A stretch of 64,000 nucleotides of DNA from Prorocentrum cordatum (GCA_963575745.1 CAUYUJ010015265.1:158501-222500); one strand, 5' to 3'. Shown: positions 44,278-54,862, numbered from the stretch's first letter. Made by a program: numbers and translations. Notes: a model not told the origin generated them from the sequence alone.

Positions 44278-44960
44278 GCTGCCCTTCGTGACCCCGTTGC
44301 AGCCCTTCGTGACCCCCTCGCTTTGTTTCGTGGCCCCGCTGCAGCCCTTCGTGGCCCCCTCGCTGCCCTTCGTGGCCCCGTTGCAGCCTCTCGTGGCCTC
44401 CTCGCTGCCCTTCGTGGCCCCGCTGCAGCCCTTCGTGGCCCCCTCGCTTTGTTTCGTGGCCCCTTGCTGCCCTTCGTGGCCCCCTCGCTGCCCTTCGTGG
44501 CCCCCTAAGTGCCCTTCGTGGCCCCGTTGCAGCCCTTCGTGGCCCCCTCGCTGCCCTTCGTGGCCCCGTTGCAGCCCTTCGTGGCCCCCTCGCTGCCCTT
44601 CGTGGCCCCCTCGCTGCCCTTCGTGGCCCCGTTGCAGCCTTTCGTGGCCCCCTCGCTGCCCTTCGTGGCCCCCTCGCTGCCCTTCGTGGCCCCGTTGCAG
44701 CTCTTCGTGGCCCTGTTGCAGCCCTTCGTGGCCCCCTCGCTGCCCTTCGTGGCCCCATATATGTATGCCCTTCGTGGCCTCCGCTCGTTCGCGCCTGTGG
44801 TTGCCCCATATTCGTGGCCCCCTCGCTGCCCTTCGTGGCCCGGTTGCAGCCCTTCGTGGCCCCGTTGCTGCCCTCAGTGGCCCCGTTCTTGCCCTCCGCG
44901 ACCCAATATACGTATGCCCTTCGTGGCCCCCGCTCGTTCGCGCCAATTTTGGCCGCATGT
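44278..44960. repeat. 21/24-bp minisatellite, block 1
   Basis: CCCTTCGTGGCCCCCTCGCTG (21 bp) alternates with a 24-bp form containing GTTGCAG. There are about twenty units to 44760, then looser ones. Period lengths are multiples of three and neither unit contains a stop in any of the six frames. This creates long open frames such as repeats of PFVAPSL or PSWPPRC (plus) and SEGATKG or QRGGHEG (minus). Confidence 0.95.
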
Positions 44961-45201
44961 GCATGCCCTTCGTGGCCCTGCTGTCGCCGTGTGTGGCCCC
45001 CTCACTGTCCTACGTGGCCCAATTGCTACCTCCACTGGCCCCATCGTTGCCTTCTGTGGCCCCGCATTATCTGCCTTTCGTGGCCCCTCGCGTTCGTCGT
45101 GGCCCCATACGCATTCCCTTCGTGTCCCCGCTGTCGCCCTTCGTGGCCTACTTCGTGTCCTTCGTGGCCCTGCTGTCGTTCTCTCTCGCTCTCGCTTTCG
45201 C

Positions 45202-45249
<48 letters not shown>

Positions 45250-46035
45250 ACGTCGTCGTCGTCGTCCTCGTCGTGGTCGGTCCCCTGTCCCTCCCTCTGG
45301 GAGTCGGGTCGACGGTCCGCGGCCGCCCCGCCGATCAATGCTGCCGGTGGCCAGGCCGACGGTCCGCGGCCGCCCCGCCGCTTGCCGGGGCCCCGCCTGC
45401 AGGGAAGGAAGGTCTACCCCCCAAAAGGGGTTCGATCGAAGACGGAGAGGGCGGGTATCGAGGGTTTGGGAAATACGCGTTATTGGACACTCGAGCAGGT
45501 AAGGGCGAACAGTCTTAAACTGATTGTTGTTGTTGTTGTTGTTGTTGTTGCTGTTGCTGTTGCTGTTGTTGTTGTTGTTGCTGCTGCTGTTGTTGTTGAG
45601 CTCTCACTACTGAAGAATATGTATTGCTGATCCCCCCTCTGGTGCACATTGTATTTTTCAATTGAAGTGCCCTCCCAGCGCTCGCACCCGGTTTTTGATC
45701 AGGGAAAATCTTGAGGCTCAAATTATGCCCTTGGCCCCTGGGTGACATTAGCAACGGCTCCCGCTTTAGATTTCGTTACAATTTAGCAAGGACCGCCGAT
45801 CCCGCCTGAGATTTCCTCGCATTTGATTCTGGAATCGCGCTCTCGCTTGGGACTTCCTTACAATTTATTCAGGAATCGCTCTATCGGCACACTGGAGTGG
45901 CGCTCTCGCTGGGGACTTGATTGCAATTGGACTTACCCACAATTTACTCAAGCGCCGCGCTCCCGACACTCACGCACCCAGGAGTCGCGCTCACGCTTAG
46001 GATTCCGTCGCAAATGATTCAGGAATCGGGATCTC

Positions 46036-46560
46036 GCTGCCCTTCATGGCCCCGTTGCAGCCCTTCGTGGCCCCCTCGCTGCCATTCTTGGACCCGTTGC
46101 AGCCCTTCGTGGCCCCCTCGCTGCCCTTCGTGGCCCCGTTGCAGCCCTTCGTGGCCCCCTCGCTGCCCTTCGTGGCCCCCTCGCTGCCCTTCGTGGCCCC
46201 CTAAGTGCCCTTCGTGGCCCCGTTGCAGCCCTTCGTGGCCCCCTCGCTGCCCTTCGTGGCCCGGTTGCAGCCCTTCGTGGCCCCTTTGCTGCCCTTCGTG
46301 GCCCGGTTGCAGCCTTTCGTGGACCCCTCGCTGCCCTTCGTGGCCCCGTTGCAGCCCTTCGTGGCCCCCTCGCTGCCCTTCGTGGCCCCGTTGCAGCCTT
46401 TCGTGGCCCCCTCGCTGCCCTTCGTGGCCCCCTCGCTGCCCTTCGTGGCCCCGTTGCAGCTCTTCGTGGCCCTGTTGCAGCCCTTCGTGGCCCCCTCGCT
46501 GCCCTTCGTGGCCCCATATATGTATGCACTGCGTGGCCCCCGCTTGTTCGCGCCCGTCAT
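46036..46560. repeat. 21/24-bp minisatellite, block 2
   Basis: Same units as block 1, again about twenty copies, in the next macrosatellite unit. Unit order is partly the same (paired CTCGCTG units, then GTTGCAG units), so the two blocks share history. Confidence 0.95.
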
Positions 46561-46871
46561 GGCCCCATATGCATGCCTTTGCCCTCCGCGGCCCAATATA
46601 CGTATCCCCTTCGTGGCCCCCGCTCGTTCGCGCCCGTCGTGGCCCCATGCGCATGCCCTTCGTGGCCCCGCTGTCGCCTTTCGTGGCCCCCTCGTTGTCC
46701 TACGTGGCCCAGTTGCTACCCTCAATGGCCCCGTCGTTGCCTTCTGTTGCCCCGCATTATCTGCCTTTCGTGGCCCCCGCTCGTTCGCGCTCTTCGTGGC
46801 CCCGTACGCATTCCCTTCGTGTCCTCGCTGTCGCCGTCCGTGGCCTACTTCGTGCCTTTCGTGGCCCTGCT

Positions 46872-46930
<59 letters not shown>

Positions 46931-47200
46931 GGTCGGTCCCCTGTCCGTCCCTCTTGGGGTCGGATTGCCGTCGATTAGCGCTGCCGCTGGCCAGGCCGAC
47001 GGTCCGCGGCCGCCCCGCCGCTTGCCGGGGCCCGGCCTGCAGGGAAGCAAGGTATACCCCCCAAAGGGGGTACGATCGATGACGAGAAGGGCGGGTATCG
47101 AGGGTTTGGGAAATACGCGTCAACGGACACTCGAGCAGATAAGAGCCAACAGCCTTAAAAAGACTGTTGTTGTTGTGGTTGTTGCTGTTGTCGTCGTCGT

Positions 47201-47609
47201 CTCCTCGTACTGCACTGGAGCCCCGCGTGTGACCTGGGCCAACTCGAGACTCGATGCCCTCCTTCTTGTGTGTGTGTGTGCAGCAACGCCTCGGATGGGG
47301 CACCCCCATATGCCGGGCGTCAGGCCACTGCGCGGCGGGGCGCATCCGGCCTGCGGGGTCCGAGCCCCCGCACCTCGGTGTTCCTTCCCGGGGGCCGCCT
47401 GCTCCCGTGTCTTCACGCCCAGAAGCCAGGGAGGCCACGCGTGGCCAAGAGCATTTTCCATGACCCCGTGGACACGGGACATTGTTTAGCCGATGCCCCG
47501 CGCGTAACGTATCCGTGCGACCGCGTATCCGCGCGATCGCGCCCCAGACTCCAGACCGCGAGGGCGCAGCCTGATCCCGTGTGTCGCTGGGCCGCGACGA
47601 CCAGAGAGT
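47201..47609. other. Junction after the macrosatellite
   Basis: GC-rich unique sequence with a short GT run (47268-47281). No gene is recognised. Confidence 0.4.
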
Positions 47610-48143
47610 ATGTGCAGCAGCGCCTCTCGCGGCGCAGAGAGCGGCGCTCTCGCAGAAGGTGCCCGGGCTGCTGCTCTCCATCGGCTCCGCGCTGGGCGTG
47701 GCCTCCGCCCGTCTGCTCACCGCCGCGTCGCGGAGCCACGGCGCGGGGATGCGCTCCACGCTGCCGTCGCTGGTGGCGAGGCCCCCTCTGGGAACTGTCG
47801 GCTACGCGTGAGAGCTTCGACGCGGGAAGCTATACATGACATGACCTCCGCGTGGGGGATCGATTTTCGCGGACCCCTTAAGGCGGTGGAGGTGGATCAT
47901 TGTTTGCCCCCGCGGGCCAAGAGATATCCCTACCTATACGACCACTTTGCGGGTTATAAGCAGGTTGGGAGGGGAGGGGGCCAGCAATGGCCAACAGTTG
48001 TGATTGTTGTTCTGACGATGCCAGTGGAGATCGTTGCGTTGCCGCTCGCTCTTGGGAGCCTTGGTGTCGAGTTGTTTACGTCACCTTTCGCTCTTGGGCG
48101 CCTTGGTACCATTCCCCCCCTCCCCCGGGAGCCAAAGAAATAG
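47610..48143 (+). pseudogene. Unrecognised ORF with AWGID motif
   Basis: The frame encodes an Ala/Arg-rich first part and, from ATG at 47841, MTSAWGIDFRGPLKAVEVDH and RAKRYPYLYDHFAGYKQV. The latter is a diverged match to the scrap at 7049-7155. Recurrence at two distant places suggests a real coding segment, either an exon of a multicopy gene or part of a mobile element. After about 47970 the frame is probably non-coding. ATG at 47841 is a possible true start of the conserved part. No domain is recognised. Confidence 0.35.
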
Positions 48144-48167
48144 TACATTATTTCGTTCATTTTGCAA

Positions 48168-48385
48168 GGTTTGGGGGCCGTTTGGGCGCGTCTTTTGGAC
48201 TTCTTGGGGGGCTCTTGGGGGCTTCTTGGGGGGCTCTTGGGAGCCTTTCGGGGATGGCGCACGCTTGCTGCTTTTCCGGCCCCGCGCGGTCGAGCATCGG
48301 AACGTGCCCCGGCTGGTGCCCCCCAGTGCACCTCGAGCCGCGAGGAGGAGGAGGAGGAGGAGGAGGAGGAGGAGGAGGAGGAGAA
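48168..48385 (+). repeat. Short CTTGGGG-family piece and GGA run
   Basis: GGGGGCCGTTTGGGCGCGTC and CTTCTTGGGGGGCTCTTGGG (48168-48255), then unique text, then GAGGAGGAGG (48341-48385). Confidence 0.75.
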
Positions 48386-48478
48386 TAAGGAGGAGGAGGA
48401 AAGTTGCCCGAGATGGTTCATGGGACCCTTCATTCTTGAGAGCCTTGGTGTTAAGAGCCTTGGTATTAATAGCCTCAA

Positions 48479-48805
48479 TATCGATTTCACTATTGATCTG
48501 ACAGTCGATCTCAGTATCGATCATCCTATCGATATCAGTATCGTTCTCACTATCGGTCTCATCGATCTAACTACAGATATCATTATCGATATCATTATCG
48601 ATCTTAGCACGTGAAACCACGGGACACCGATGGGACACCGACGGGACACAATCAATCTCACTGTCGATCTCACTATCCATCCCACTATCGATCCCACTAT
48701 CGATCTCGCTATCGATCCCACTCGATCGATCTCACTATCGATCTCACTATCGGTCTCATAATCGATCTCACTATCGATCTCACTATCGATCTCACTGTCG
48801 ATCTC
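48479..48805. repeat. 12-bp tandem ATCGATCTCACT
   Basis: Degenerate units of TATCGATCTCAC run throughout, interrupted at 48612-48655 by ACACCGATGGG units. Repeated ATCGAT makes many ClaI-type palindromes. Confidence 0.85.
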
Positions 48806-48960
48806 ACCACGGGACACCACGGGACAGCGACGGGACACCGGCGGGACACCGGCGGGACACCGCGCGCCACCGGTTGCTGGGCGGAGAACCTTTTGGTCCG
48901 GCCGCGGCCCAGCCACGACGGGACACTGGCGGGACACCAGCGGGACACCAGCGGGACACG
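48806..48960. repeat. 10-11-bp tandem GGGACACCGGC
   Basis: Runs of CGGGACACCGG and GCGGGACACCA units occur in two clusters, separated by a short unique piece (48870-48920). Confidence 0.85.
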
Positions 48961-49345
48961 GGAGCTCCAACGACGGCCCCAATGCTACTGCCCGCATGCG
49001 TCCCCCCACCCAGTACAGCGTTCCGTGGCCCCATAAGGAGATCCACCGACGGTCCCAGCGCTACCGTAGGGAATTCCCCCCACACCCAGTGCAGCGCTTC
49101 GTGGCCCCATAGGGAGCTCCACCGACGGCCCCAATACTACCGCCCGCATGCGTCCTTCCACCCAGTACAGCGCTTCTTGGCCCCTAGGGAGCCTCACCGG
49201 CGGCCGCGGTGCTGCCGCCCGCATGCCTCCCCGCCCATCGTGGCCCCATAGGGAGCTCCACCGACGGCCCCAGTGCTACCGCCCGCATGCGTTCCTCCCC
49301 ACCCAGTGCAGCGTTTCGTGGCCCCATATGGAGCTTCACCGAAGA
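48961..49345. repeat. About 77-bp tandem repeat, five units
   Basis: GGAGCTCCACCGACGGCCCC recurs at 48961, 49037, 49113, 49188 and 49252, with a partial unit at 49330. Each is followed by GCCCGCATGCGTCC and CACCCAGTACAGCG(C/T)TTCGTGG in the better copies. Confidence 0.85.
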
Positions 49346-49411
49346 AGATACTCACATTTGCGGTACCCACAACTGCATATGGTTAGGTCCTTCGCCAGGA
49401 TAATTTTTTGA

Positions 49412-49560
49412 AGACGCCGTCGCTGGAAGTCAGGACTCTTCCCCCAGGGCTATTTTTTCATCCCGAGCTGTCTGTTCTTAACGGCCCCGAGGCTGGGCAA
49501 CGGCCCCCAGAGGCCGACAACGGGCAAAACTCTCCCGCCGCTTTTTTTTCACGACGCGAG
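49412..49560 (+). repeat. Dispersed repeat family A, copy 3
   Basis: It aligns with 29240-29400: ACGCCGTCGCTGGAAGTC, CAGGGCTATTTTTTCAT, GAGGCTGGGCAACGGCCCCC, and a final TTTTTTTTCACGACGCGAGC. Confidence 0.7.
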
Positions 49561-49570
49561 CACATCTGGG

Positions 49571-49640
49571 AAGGCTGCCCCCGTCCGTTTACAGATTCGA
49601 AGGCCACACCGTGCTTGGGGCGTTGGGAGGTTCCCCCGCC
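49571..49640 (+). pseudogene. Kelch-like scrap 1
   Basis: Translation PPSVYRFEGHTVLGALGG matches the first half of the kelch-like unit at 50709 (PPSVHIFGGHTVLGSPLP), with DNA similarity extending a little upstream. It is too short and diverged to stand alone as a gene. Confidence 0.4.
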
Positions 49641-49984
49641 TGGATTTCAGGAACGGCCCGAAAACCAGAGCTCCCCTCGAGCCCAAAGCGGGCCTGGTGT
49701 CAGCGTCTTGACTGTACACACCCTAGCAGGCCCAACCAGCTTTGTTTTCGGTCGTATAGAGCAACGTCTGCCTGCTTCGTGTGAGTGTTGTCGTGCTTGG
49801 GGCATTTGTCGTGTGATTGTGTCTTGCCCTCGGTCTACTCCTCCTCTTCGTCGTCCTCCTCAGAACAAATATCGTACGTAGCACCCCGCAGTTGCAGATA
49901 AGAGTGAGTGGACGGCGGGGACTTCGGCAGTCTGCGAGGCTCTGAAGAAGCCCCCCGCAGGCGCCAACTTTTTATACGCCGCAG
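49641..49984. other. No gene seen
   Basis: Mixed sequence with no conserved frame. Confidence 0.4.
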
Positions 49985-50135
49985 GCGCCGATTTTTTCGT
50001 TACAGCAATGTTGGTGGGTCGCGGGGCGGGTCGCAGGTGGGTCGCGGGTGGGTCGTGGGCCGGGTCGCCGGTGGGTCGTGGGTGGGTCGCGGGTAGTTCC
50101 CGAGTGGGTCGCGGGCCGAGTCGCGGGGGGGGACG
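49985..50135. repeat. 10-bp tandem GGGTCGCGGGT
   Basis: Degenerate units GTGGGTCGCGGGTGGGTCGT run throughout. Confidence 0.85.
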
Positions 50136-50149
50136 ACGACAACAACGAA

Positions 50150-50455
50150 CAACAGACATCAACAAGCAACAAACAACAACAAACAACAACAGCAACAACA
50201 CCACCACCATCACCAACAACAGCAGCAGCAACAACAACAGCAACAGCAACACCACCACCACCAACAACAGCAACAGCAGCAGCAACAACAGCAACAGCAA
50301 CAACAACACCACCACCACCAACAACAACAACAACAACCAGCATCAACAACAACAGCAGCAACAGCAACAACAACACCACCGCCACCAACAACAGCAGCAG
50401 CAGCAACACCGACAATAACAACACCAGCAATAACAACAACAGCAACAACAACAAG
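50150..50455. repeat. (CAA)/(CAG)/(CAC)n tract
   Basis: About 300 bp of AAC, AGC and ACC trinucleotides. Asn/Thr/Gln-rich and, on the other strand, Leu/Val-rich frames are artefacts. Confidence 0.95.
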
Positions 50456-50708
50456 CCGCACCGCAGAACCTCACTTCAGGCACGCGCCCAGGGATAGTTC
50501 ATGACCCCGTTCGACCCCCTCCCTCTGGCAGTAACCCTGAGATCCGACGACGCGAAAGGGATGCAACTTCGAACAAATCACGACCTGAGCCCCGATCTCC
50601 ATCTTACTACAGCATTTCTCAAGCCGGATCGATCTGCGAGGGCCTCGCGGCCCGAAGCTGGGCGAACAAATGTCGAGATGCCAGGATCCCTGGGAAGCAA
50701 GGCTGCCT

Positions 50709-50830
50709 CCGTCCGTCCACATCTTCGGCGGCCACACCGTGCTGGGCAGCCCGCTGCCCACGGTGGAGCGCCTTATCCTGCGCGACGAGCGCTGGGACGC
50801 GCTGCCGCCCATGAGCGCCGCGCGCTCGGA
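50709..50830 (+). pseudogene. Kelch-repeat coding fragment
   Basis: Translation PPSVHIFGGHTVLGSPLPTV, ERLILRDERWDALPPMSAAR fits one kelch blade. It has the hydrophobic strand ending in FGG (the usual double glycine), then V-E-R, then W-x-x-LPPM-x-x-x-R. Kelch repeats form beta-propellers for protein binding and normally come in four to seven copies; only one full copy is visible here. Flanking sequence gives no further blades or splice pattern I can follow, so this is probably a retroposed or stranded exon. Confidence in the motif is good; confidence in a functional gene is low. Confidence 0.55.
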
Positions 50831-52744
50831 CCCGGCCCCGGCAGCGCGGAGCCTCACGCCCGGCGTGGCCCGGCGCGCTTCGCCCCGCGAGGGCGGCGGC
50901 GGCGACGGCTCCTCGGGGCTCCCACGGGGCGATCCGCGGGCGAAGCCATTGCTTCGCAGCTCAGGGGGGCTCGTCCTGTCCTGCAAGGGGCGGTCTGCAC
51001 TTGTGCTCGGACGTGGGGTTCGACGGTGGGTCGACGTTGATTCGGCACGGGTTTGTGACATGGGTTCGACATGGATTCGGCGCGCTCGGCATGGATCCGA
51101 CATGGATGCGACACGGATGGCTGGCGCCATGGGGCAGACGAAGTCCCCCAAAGATGCATTGACCCCAATCCCCGAGTTCCGCCCGAAAAGTTTGGCTGCT
51201 CAGAGAGGGGGGGAGGCTCAGGGACACACTCCTGGGGGGCTATTCGGGGACGCACCCCTGTCGAGGATGGAACACCCCCCCTTCGTACATCCCCGAGTTA
51301 GGCCCCAAATTTTTTGATCATTCGAGGTCCCTGCAGAGAGTCGGGGATTGGGGCCGCCTCCTCCCCCGTGAGTGATTCGGGCAATCCCGGCATCCTCTTC
51401 GACCTCGGCCTCTGGGACCCTGCTATCGGGCCCGGGCCCATCGAAGACGGATCCGGGGGCCGAGAGGTCTGGGGCTGCGGAGTGCAGAAGACATGTCGGA
51501 GGACATCTGGGGCTTCGAAAGTATTCGGGCGTCTTCGGCGGGTCTCGGCGGACTTCCAGCCTCGGGGTGCACTCCAGCAGCTGCGCACCGCCGAGAGCGC
51601 TCCAGGGGTGCCCAGATCGTTCCGAGCGGCTGCTGGAGGCCCGAGCTGCGACCTGAAAGCCAGGCGGCGGCGGTGACGGCGGCGACGGCGCAGGCGGAGG
51701 CCTGCTGAGCCGTGGGGGCCCTCTGCTGCTGCTCGTCGTCTCCTCCCCGTGGTCGTTGGCGTCCTCCTTTTTCCACGGCCGATCGCCTCGGCCGCTCCTC
51801 TCCATCGGATCCTTCTCCTGCATCTGCTGCTCCTGCTGCCGCTCTGCTCCTCCCCTCCTGCATGTGCTGCTTCTTCTGGGGTCCTTCTGCTCCTGCTGTC
51901 GCCGCTCATCCTGCTCTGGTGCTGCTGCTGCTGCTCATCCTCTGCCTTATCATTATTCTCGTCCTCTTCCCCCTCGTCCTCTCACAATTTTCATCTTCGC
52001 AAGATCACCCCCTCCTCGACTTGAACAGCGGAATTCAAGTTGCGTCAAAGCAGTGGTCACCATCCTTCCTTTTTGACCACTCCTCCTCTCCTCGTTTCCT
52101 CCTTCACCGCTCCTCCTTCTGCTGGCACGCTCGTCTCCTCCTCCTCGTCTTCCCCTTCCTCCCCCCTGTGTCCCCTCCTTGTCTTCATTGTCATCGCCGT
52201 CACCGCCGTCACCGCCGTATCGTCCGCCCGTTCCCTCCTCCGAATGTCTTTTTCCCTGGACTCCACGCTGGTGTACAGTTCGCAGTGTGCTGATAGCACG
52301 GCCCTCTTTGGACCCTCTGAGACATATGGCTGCGGAGCTGGGGAAGTGCTGCTGCAATCCCGCCCATCCCGCATGCGCTAAATCGTGTACGCAGCTATCT
52401 TGTCAGAAACTGAATTAATGTGGATCTACGCTTTTTGCACAGACTGGGGGCGGGCGAATTCTGCACTCCCTTTTCTGGCGGTAACCAAGGTTGACGGTTT
52501 ACCGCCAGCACCTAGTTCTCCGTCTCGGGGGGGAAGGAGTCCGAAGAAAGGTATACTGACGCCTAAACAGGGCACGAGCAGCGAAGGAATTTCGTCCACG
52601 GCACGAGCATGAGGAACCTGTACGCAGTTCTCGAGGCTGCTTGCCTGTTGAATTCCATCGGAGTGCGAGGCGCACTGCCGAGAGGAAACATTGTCGGCGT
52701 GCGACCGACGCACGCAGAGGCAGGTACGCGCCTAGGCCCCGCCT
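50831..52744. other. GC- and pyrimidine-rich stretch, no gene assigned
   Basis: 51000-51120 contains loose repeats of GTTCGACATGGATTCGG. 51700-52250 is TCC/CTG-rich and yields Ser/Leu-rich frames. 52385-52612 and 52609-52740 give short protein-like frames without motifs. The minus strand shows nothing recognisable. Confidence 0.4.
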
Positions 52745-52905
52745 CGTGGGGGCCTCTTGGGACGTCTTGGAGCGTCGGAAGCTCGACAAGTGAAGAACCC
52801 AACAAACACGAGAAACCAAAGGGGACGAGCCCTCTGATTTTGGCAGCTCGGGGCCCTCTTGGGAAGGTTCTTGGAGGCCTCTTGGGACGTCTTGAGCGCT
52901 AGACA
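52745..52905 (+). repeat. CTTGGGG-family repeat, copy 4
   Basis: GGGGGCCTCTTGGGACGTCT then the core TCTTGGAGCGTCGGAAGCTC and GAGAAACCAAA, then GGGCCCTCTTGGGAAGG and GGAGGCCTCTTGGGACGTCT. Confidence 0.8.
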
Positions 52906-53135
52906 GCCCTCTCCCCGCTCCCTCCCAGAGCCGCCCACGATCCGATTCGGTACATCTCGTTTCGCCCGCTGTGGTCCCGATTCCGAGTCGATGGAATTCG
53001 GTTCGATTCTCTGGCGTCGGTCAGGGCGAGCGGGAGCGGGGCGCGGCGATCCGAGCCGCTGTCGCTTCGATTCGGGACGACTTGCTGGCGATCCGACCCT
53101 TTTCGGTCCCGATCTGATTTCGAGATTTCGGCCCA

Positions 53136-53285
53136 GCTCAGGCCTGCCGCCTCCCTCTCCTCCTCCTCCTCCTCCTCCTCCTCCTCCTCTTCTTCCCCTC
53201 GGGCGCACTCCCCTGGGGCCCCAGCTCAGGCCTGCCGCCTCCCTCTCCTCCTCTTCTTCCCCTCGGGCGCACTCCCCTGGGGCCC
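53136..53285. repeat. Tandem duplication with TCC expansion
   Basis: AGCTCAGGCCTGCCGCCTCC, a TCC run, then CTTCTTCCCCTCGGGCGCAC and TCCCCTGGGGCCC occur twice (from about 53136 and 53222). The first copy has a longer TCC run. Confidence 0.9.
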
Positions 53286-53583
53286 GCGGGCGCCTCCAGC
53301 GAGAGAGGGAGAGAGGCACACAGAAGCTCCCGCTGTCGGCATGTGTCCCGCTGGAGCGGGCACTCCTCGAGCCCCCGTACTCGACGCCAGGTGGCAGACC
53401 CCTGTCCAAGGGTTGGCGCGGGGGCGTAGGCTGCGCTGGGCCCTTCGGTCAGGAGCTTTTGTTCAGCGTGTCGCGCCGCCGGTTCTGTCCCACCACGCTT
53501 CGGCGCGGCAAGCTGACCAGGCCCCTGGTCCCCGAGCGTCGGCGTCCCGAGCCTTTCCCAGCCTCCCACCTCGCAGAGCGAAG

Positions 53584-53618
53584 CGACACGCTATGCCTTC
53601 GCAGGACATAGCGTGTCG
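53584..53618. promoter_or_regulatory. Perfect 12-bp inverted repeat upstream of LINE-B
   Basis: CGACACGCTATG (53584-53595) and CATAGCGTGTCG (53607-53618) are exact reverse complements separated by 11 bases. The hairpin lies about 50 bp before the first LINE-B coding sequence. It could be a folded 5'-UTR element, a protein-binding palindrome or a chance arrangement; nothing in the sequence decides its role. Confidence 0.6.
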
Positions 53619-53644
53619 TCGGGGCCGCCGCCGCGACACACTGA

Positions 53645-54837
53645 GATGAGAAGCCGCCGCTGATCGTGTGCCAGAACAACAAAGAGTACCACGACACGAG
53701 GAACTGGCTGGACGCCCTCGGAGGAGAGGACCGTTCGGCCACCATCCTTGTCTTCAACGCAACGGCTGTCCTATGTAATGAGGGTAGCAAGACCGACATC
53801 ATGGTGGAGGCCTCCTCTGGAGGCAAAGGTGCTGAGACCCAGCGCTGCCTCGAGGTGAAGCTTGGCAGACAGGCTCCGTCTCGTGTGGGCCTCCCTGAGG
53901 GGATGAAGGATGATGAAGCCATCACGACTCCGACGACACCGACGACGACGGCCCAGTTTCGTCTCACGGTTGCTCGAGATTTCGCGGCTGATGATTTGTA
54001 TGCCCGAGTGGCCCAGCGCCCGATTGCGTCGGCAGCCCCCATCGTGAACGTTGAGCTCCACAAGTTGGTCCTCAAGACCAAGGGAGCGCTCCACTATGAG
54101 TCCGAGATCACGTGTCTTATCATTGTGAACGGCTCGGATGCGCATAAGTTCCTCGATATTCCATGACCAAGGGGTGTGTTTCTCAATCAGCAGGGCTCCA
54201 AGATGGTGCCGAAGTGGTTCAAGCAGAGAGAAGAAGAGTCCCCAGAGGGCTATTTCAAACGTGTCCTGACGACAGCGACGGGAGGCAAGGGTAGGTTGTG
54301 CTACAGGCCCTCGGACGACTCGTCGCTGGGAGTTCTGGCTGAAGGGGCTTTGGCGTCAGACACACTACTTCGGTGGTGTGCGGTCAAGACGCCCGATAGC
54401 TGGAGCATCGACTCAGATCTTGAAACGTGGGCCAAGGATCGGGAGTTCACGAGCATATTGCGTATCCAACGTGCTGGTCTTCACCGCTGGTATTTTCGTG
54501 CCTGTGGTCTTGGGGTATCACTGTATTTTTTGCGCACAATGCGACGCCCGACAAAAAGAAGGAACCCACAGGCAAACCCAAGAATGCATGGGCGACAGTC
54601 CAGCCGTTGGCAGGGCTGGAGGCGAAGCTGCAGGAGGTCGAGCAGGATGTCTCCTCGGATCCAGTTGACCAGCCTGTCGAAGTTGAGGATGCTGACGAGG
54701 TTGAGGATGAGAGCAATGCTCAGTCACAACAGCGCCGACCTGCTCCTGCTGGAAGTGCTGCAGGTCCCCCACCACAGCGTGCACGGAGGGAAGTGAAACC
54801 TCCGTGGGCAGAGTGGTTTACTGAAGCTGACAAATAA
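53645..54837 (+). pseudogene. LINE-B ORF1-like protein
   Basis: A single frame runs through TGA at 54164-54166 and shifts near 54530. It carries AQFRLTVARDFAADDLYARV, PIVNVELHKLVLKTKGALHY, ESEITCLIIVNGSDAHKFLD, then (after the stop) RGVFLNQQGSKMVPKWFKQR, and DSWSIDSDLETWAKDREFTS, RAGLHRWYFRA. The W-x-V-x-x-x-P-x-x-W ... F-x-x-I-x-x-x-x-R-x-x-x-x-x-W-x-FRA pattern resembles an RRM-like nucleic-acid-binding fold, and this block order is familiar from dinoflagellate LINE ORF1-type proteins. The final frame adds an acidic tail and ends with ...PPWAEWFTEADK and a stop at 54835. It probably bound element RNA. Confidence 0.65.
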
Positions 54838-54862
54838 GGAGATTTTTTTGGTATGTGTGAGC

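Larger units (their letters stand above)
34880..47200. repeat. Modular macrosatellite
   Basis: Units of about 0.75-2.1 kb repeat with a fixed internal order. (1) Head GATCCCCCCACCGGTGCACA followed by TTTTTCAATYGAAGTGCCC (36358, 37119, 38166, 40309, 43849, 45629). (2) About 40-bp repeats of CAATTTATTCAGGAATCGCG and CTCTCGCTTGGGACTTCC. (3) Minisatellite CCCTTCGTGGCCCC. (4) A CGT/GTC run (37782, 38803, 45200, 46869). (5) GC-rich GGTCCGCGGCCGCCCCGCCG. (6) A hairpin tail TACCCCCCAAAAGGGGGTA followed by CGATCGAAGACGAAGAGGGC (36215, 36961, 37994, 39028, 42038, 45413, 47051). (7) A GTT/GTTGTC run. Not every unit has every module. Long open frames across it are repeat-driven. Confidence 0.85.

Noticed and set aside
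43871-47489. Two frames of over 500 codons as genes for Pro/Trp/Cys-rich proteins
   Set aside because: The frames are kept open by a minisatellite that has no stops in any of six frames, and equivalent long frames exist on both strands.
48961-49345. Possible CRISPR-like array
   Set aside because: The ~77-bp units repeat as wholes without unique spacers between short direct repeats, and the context is eukaryotic.
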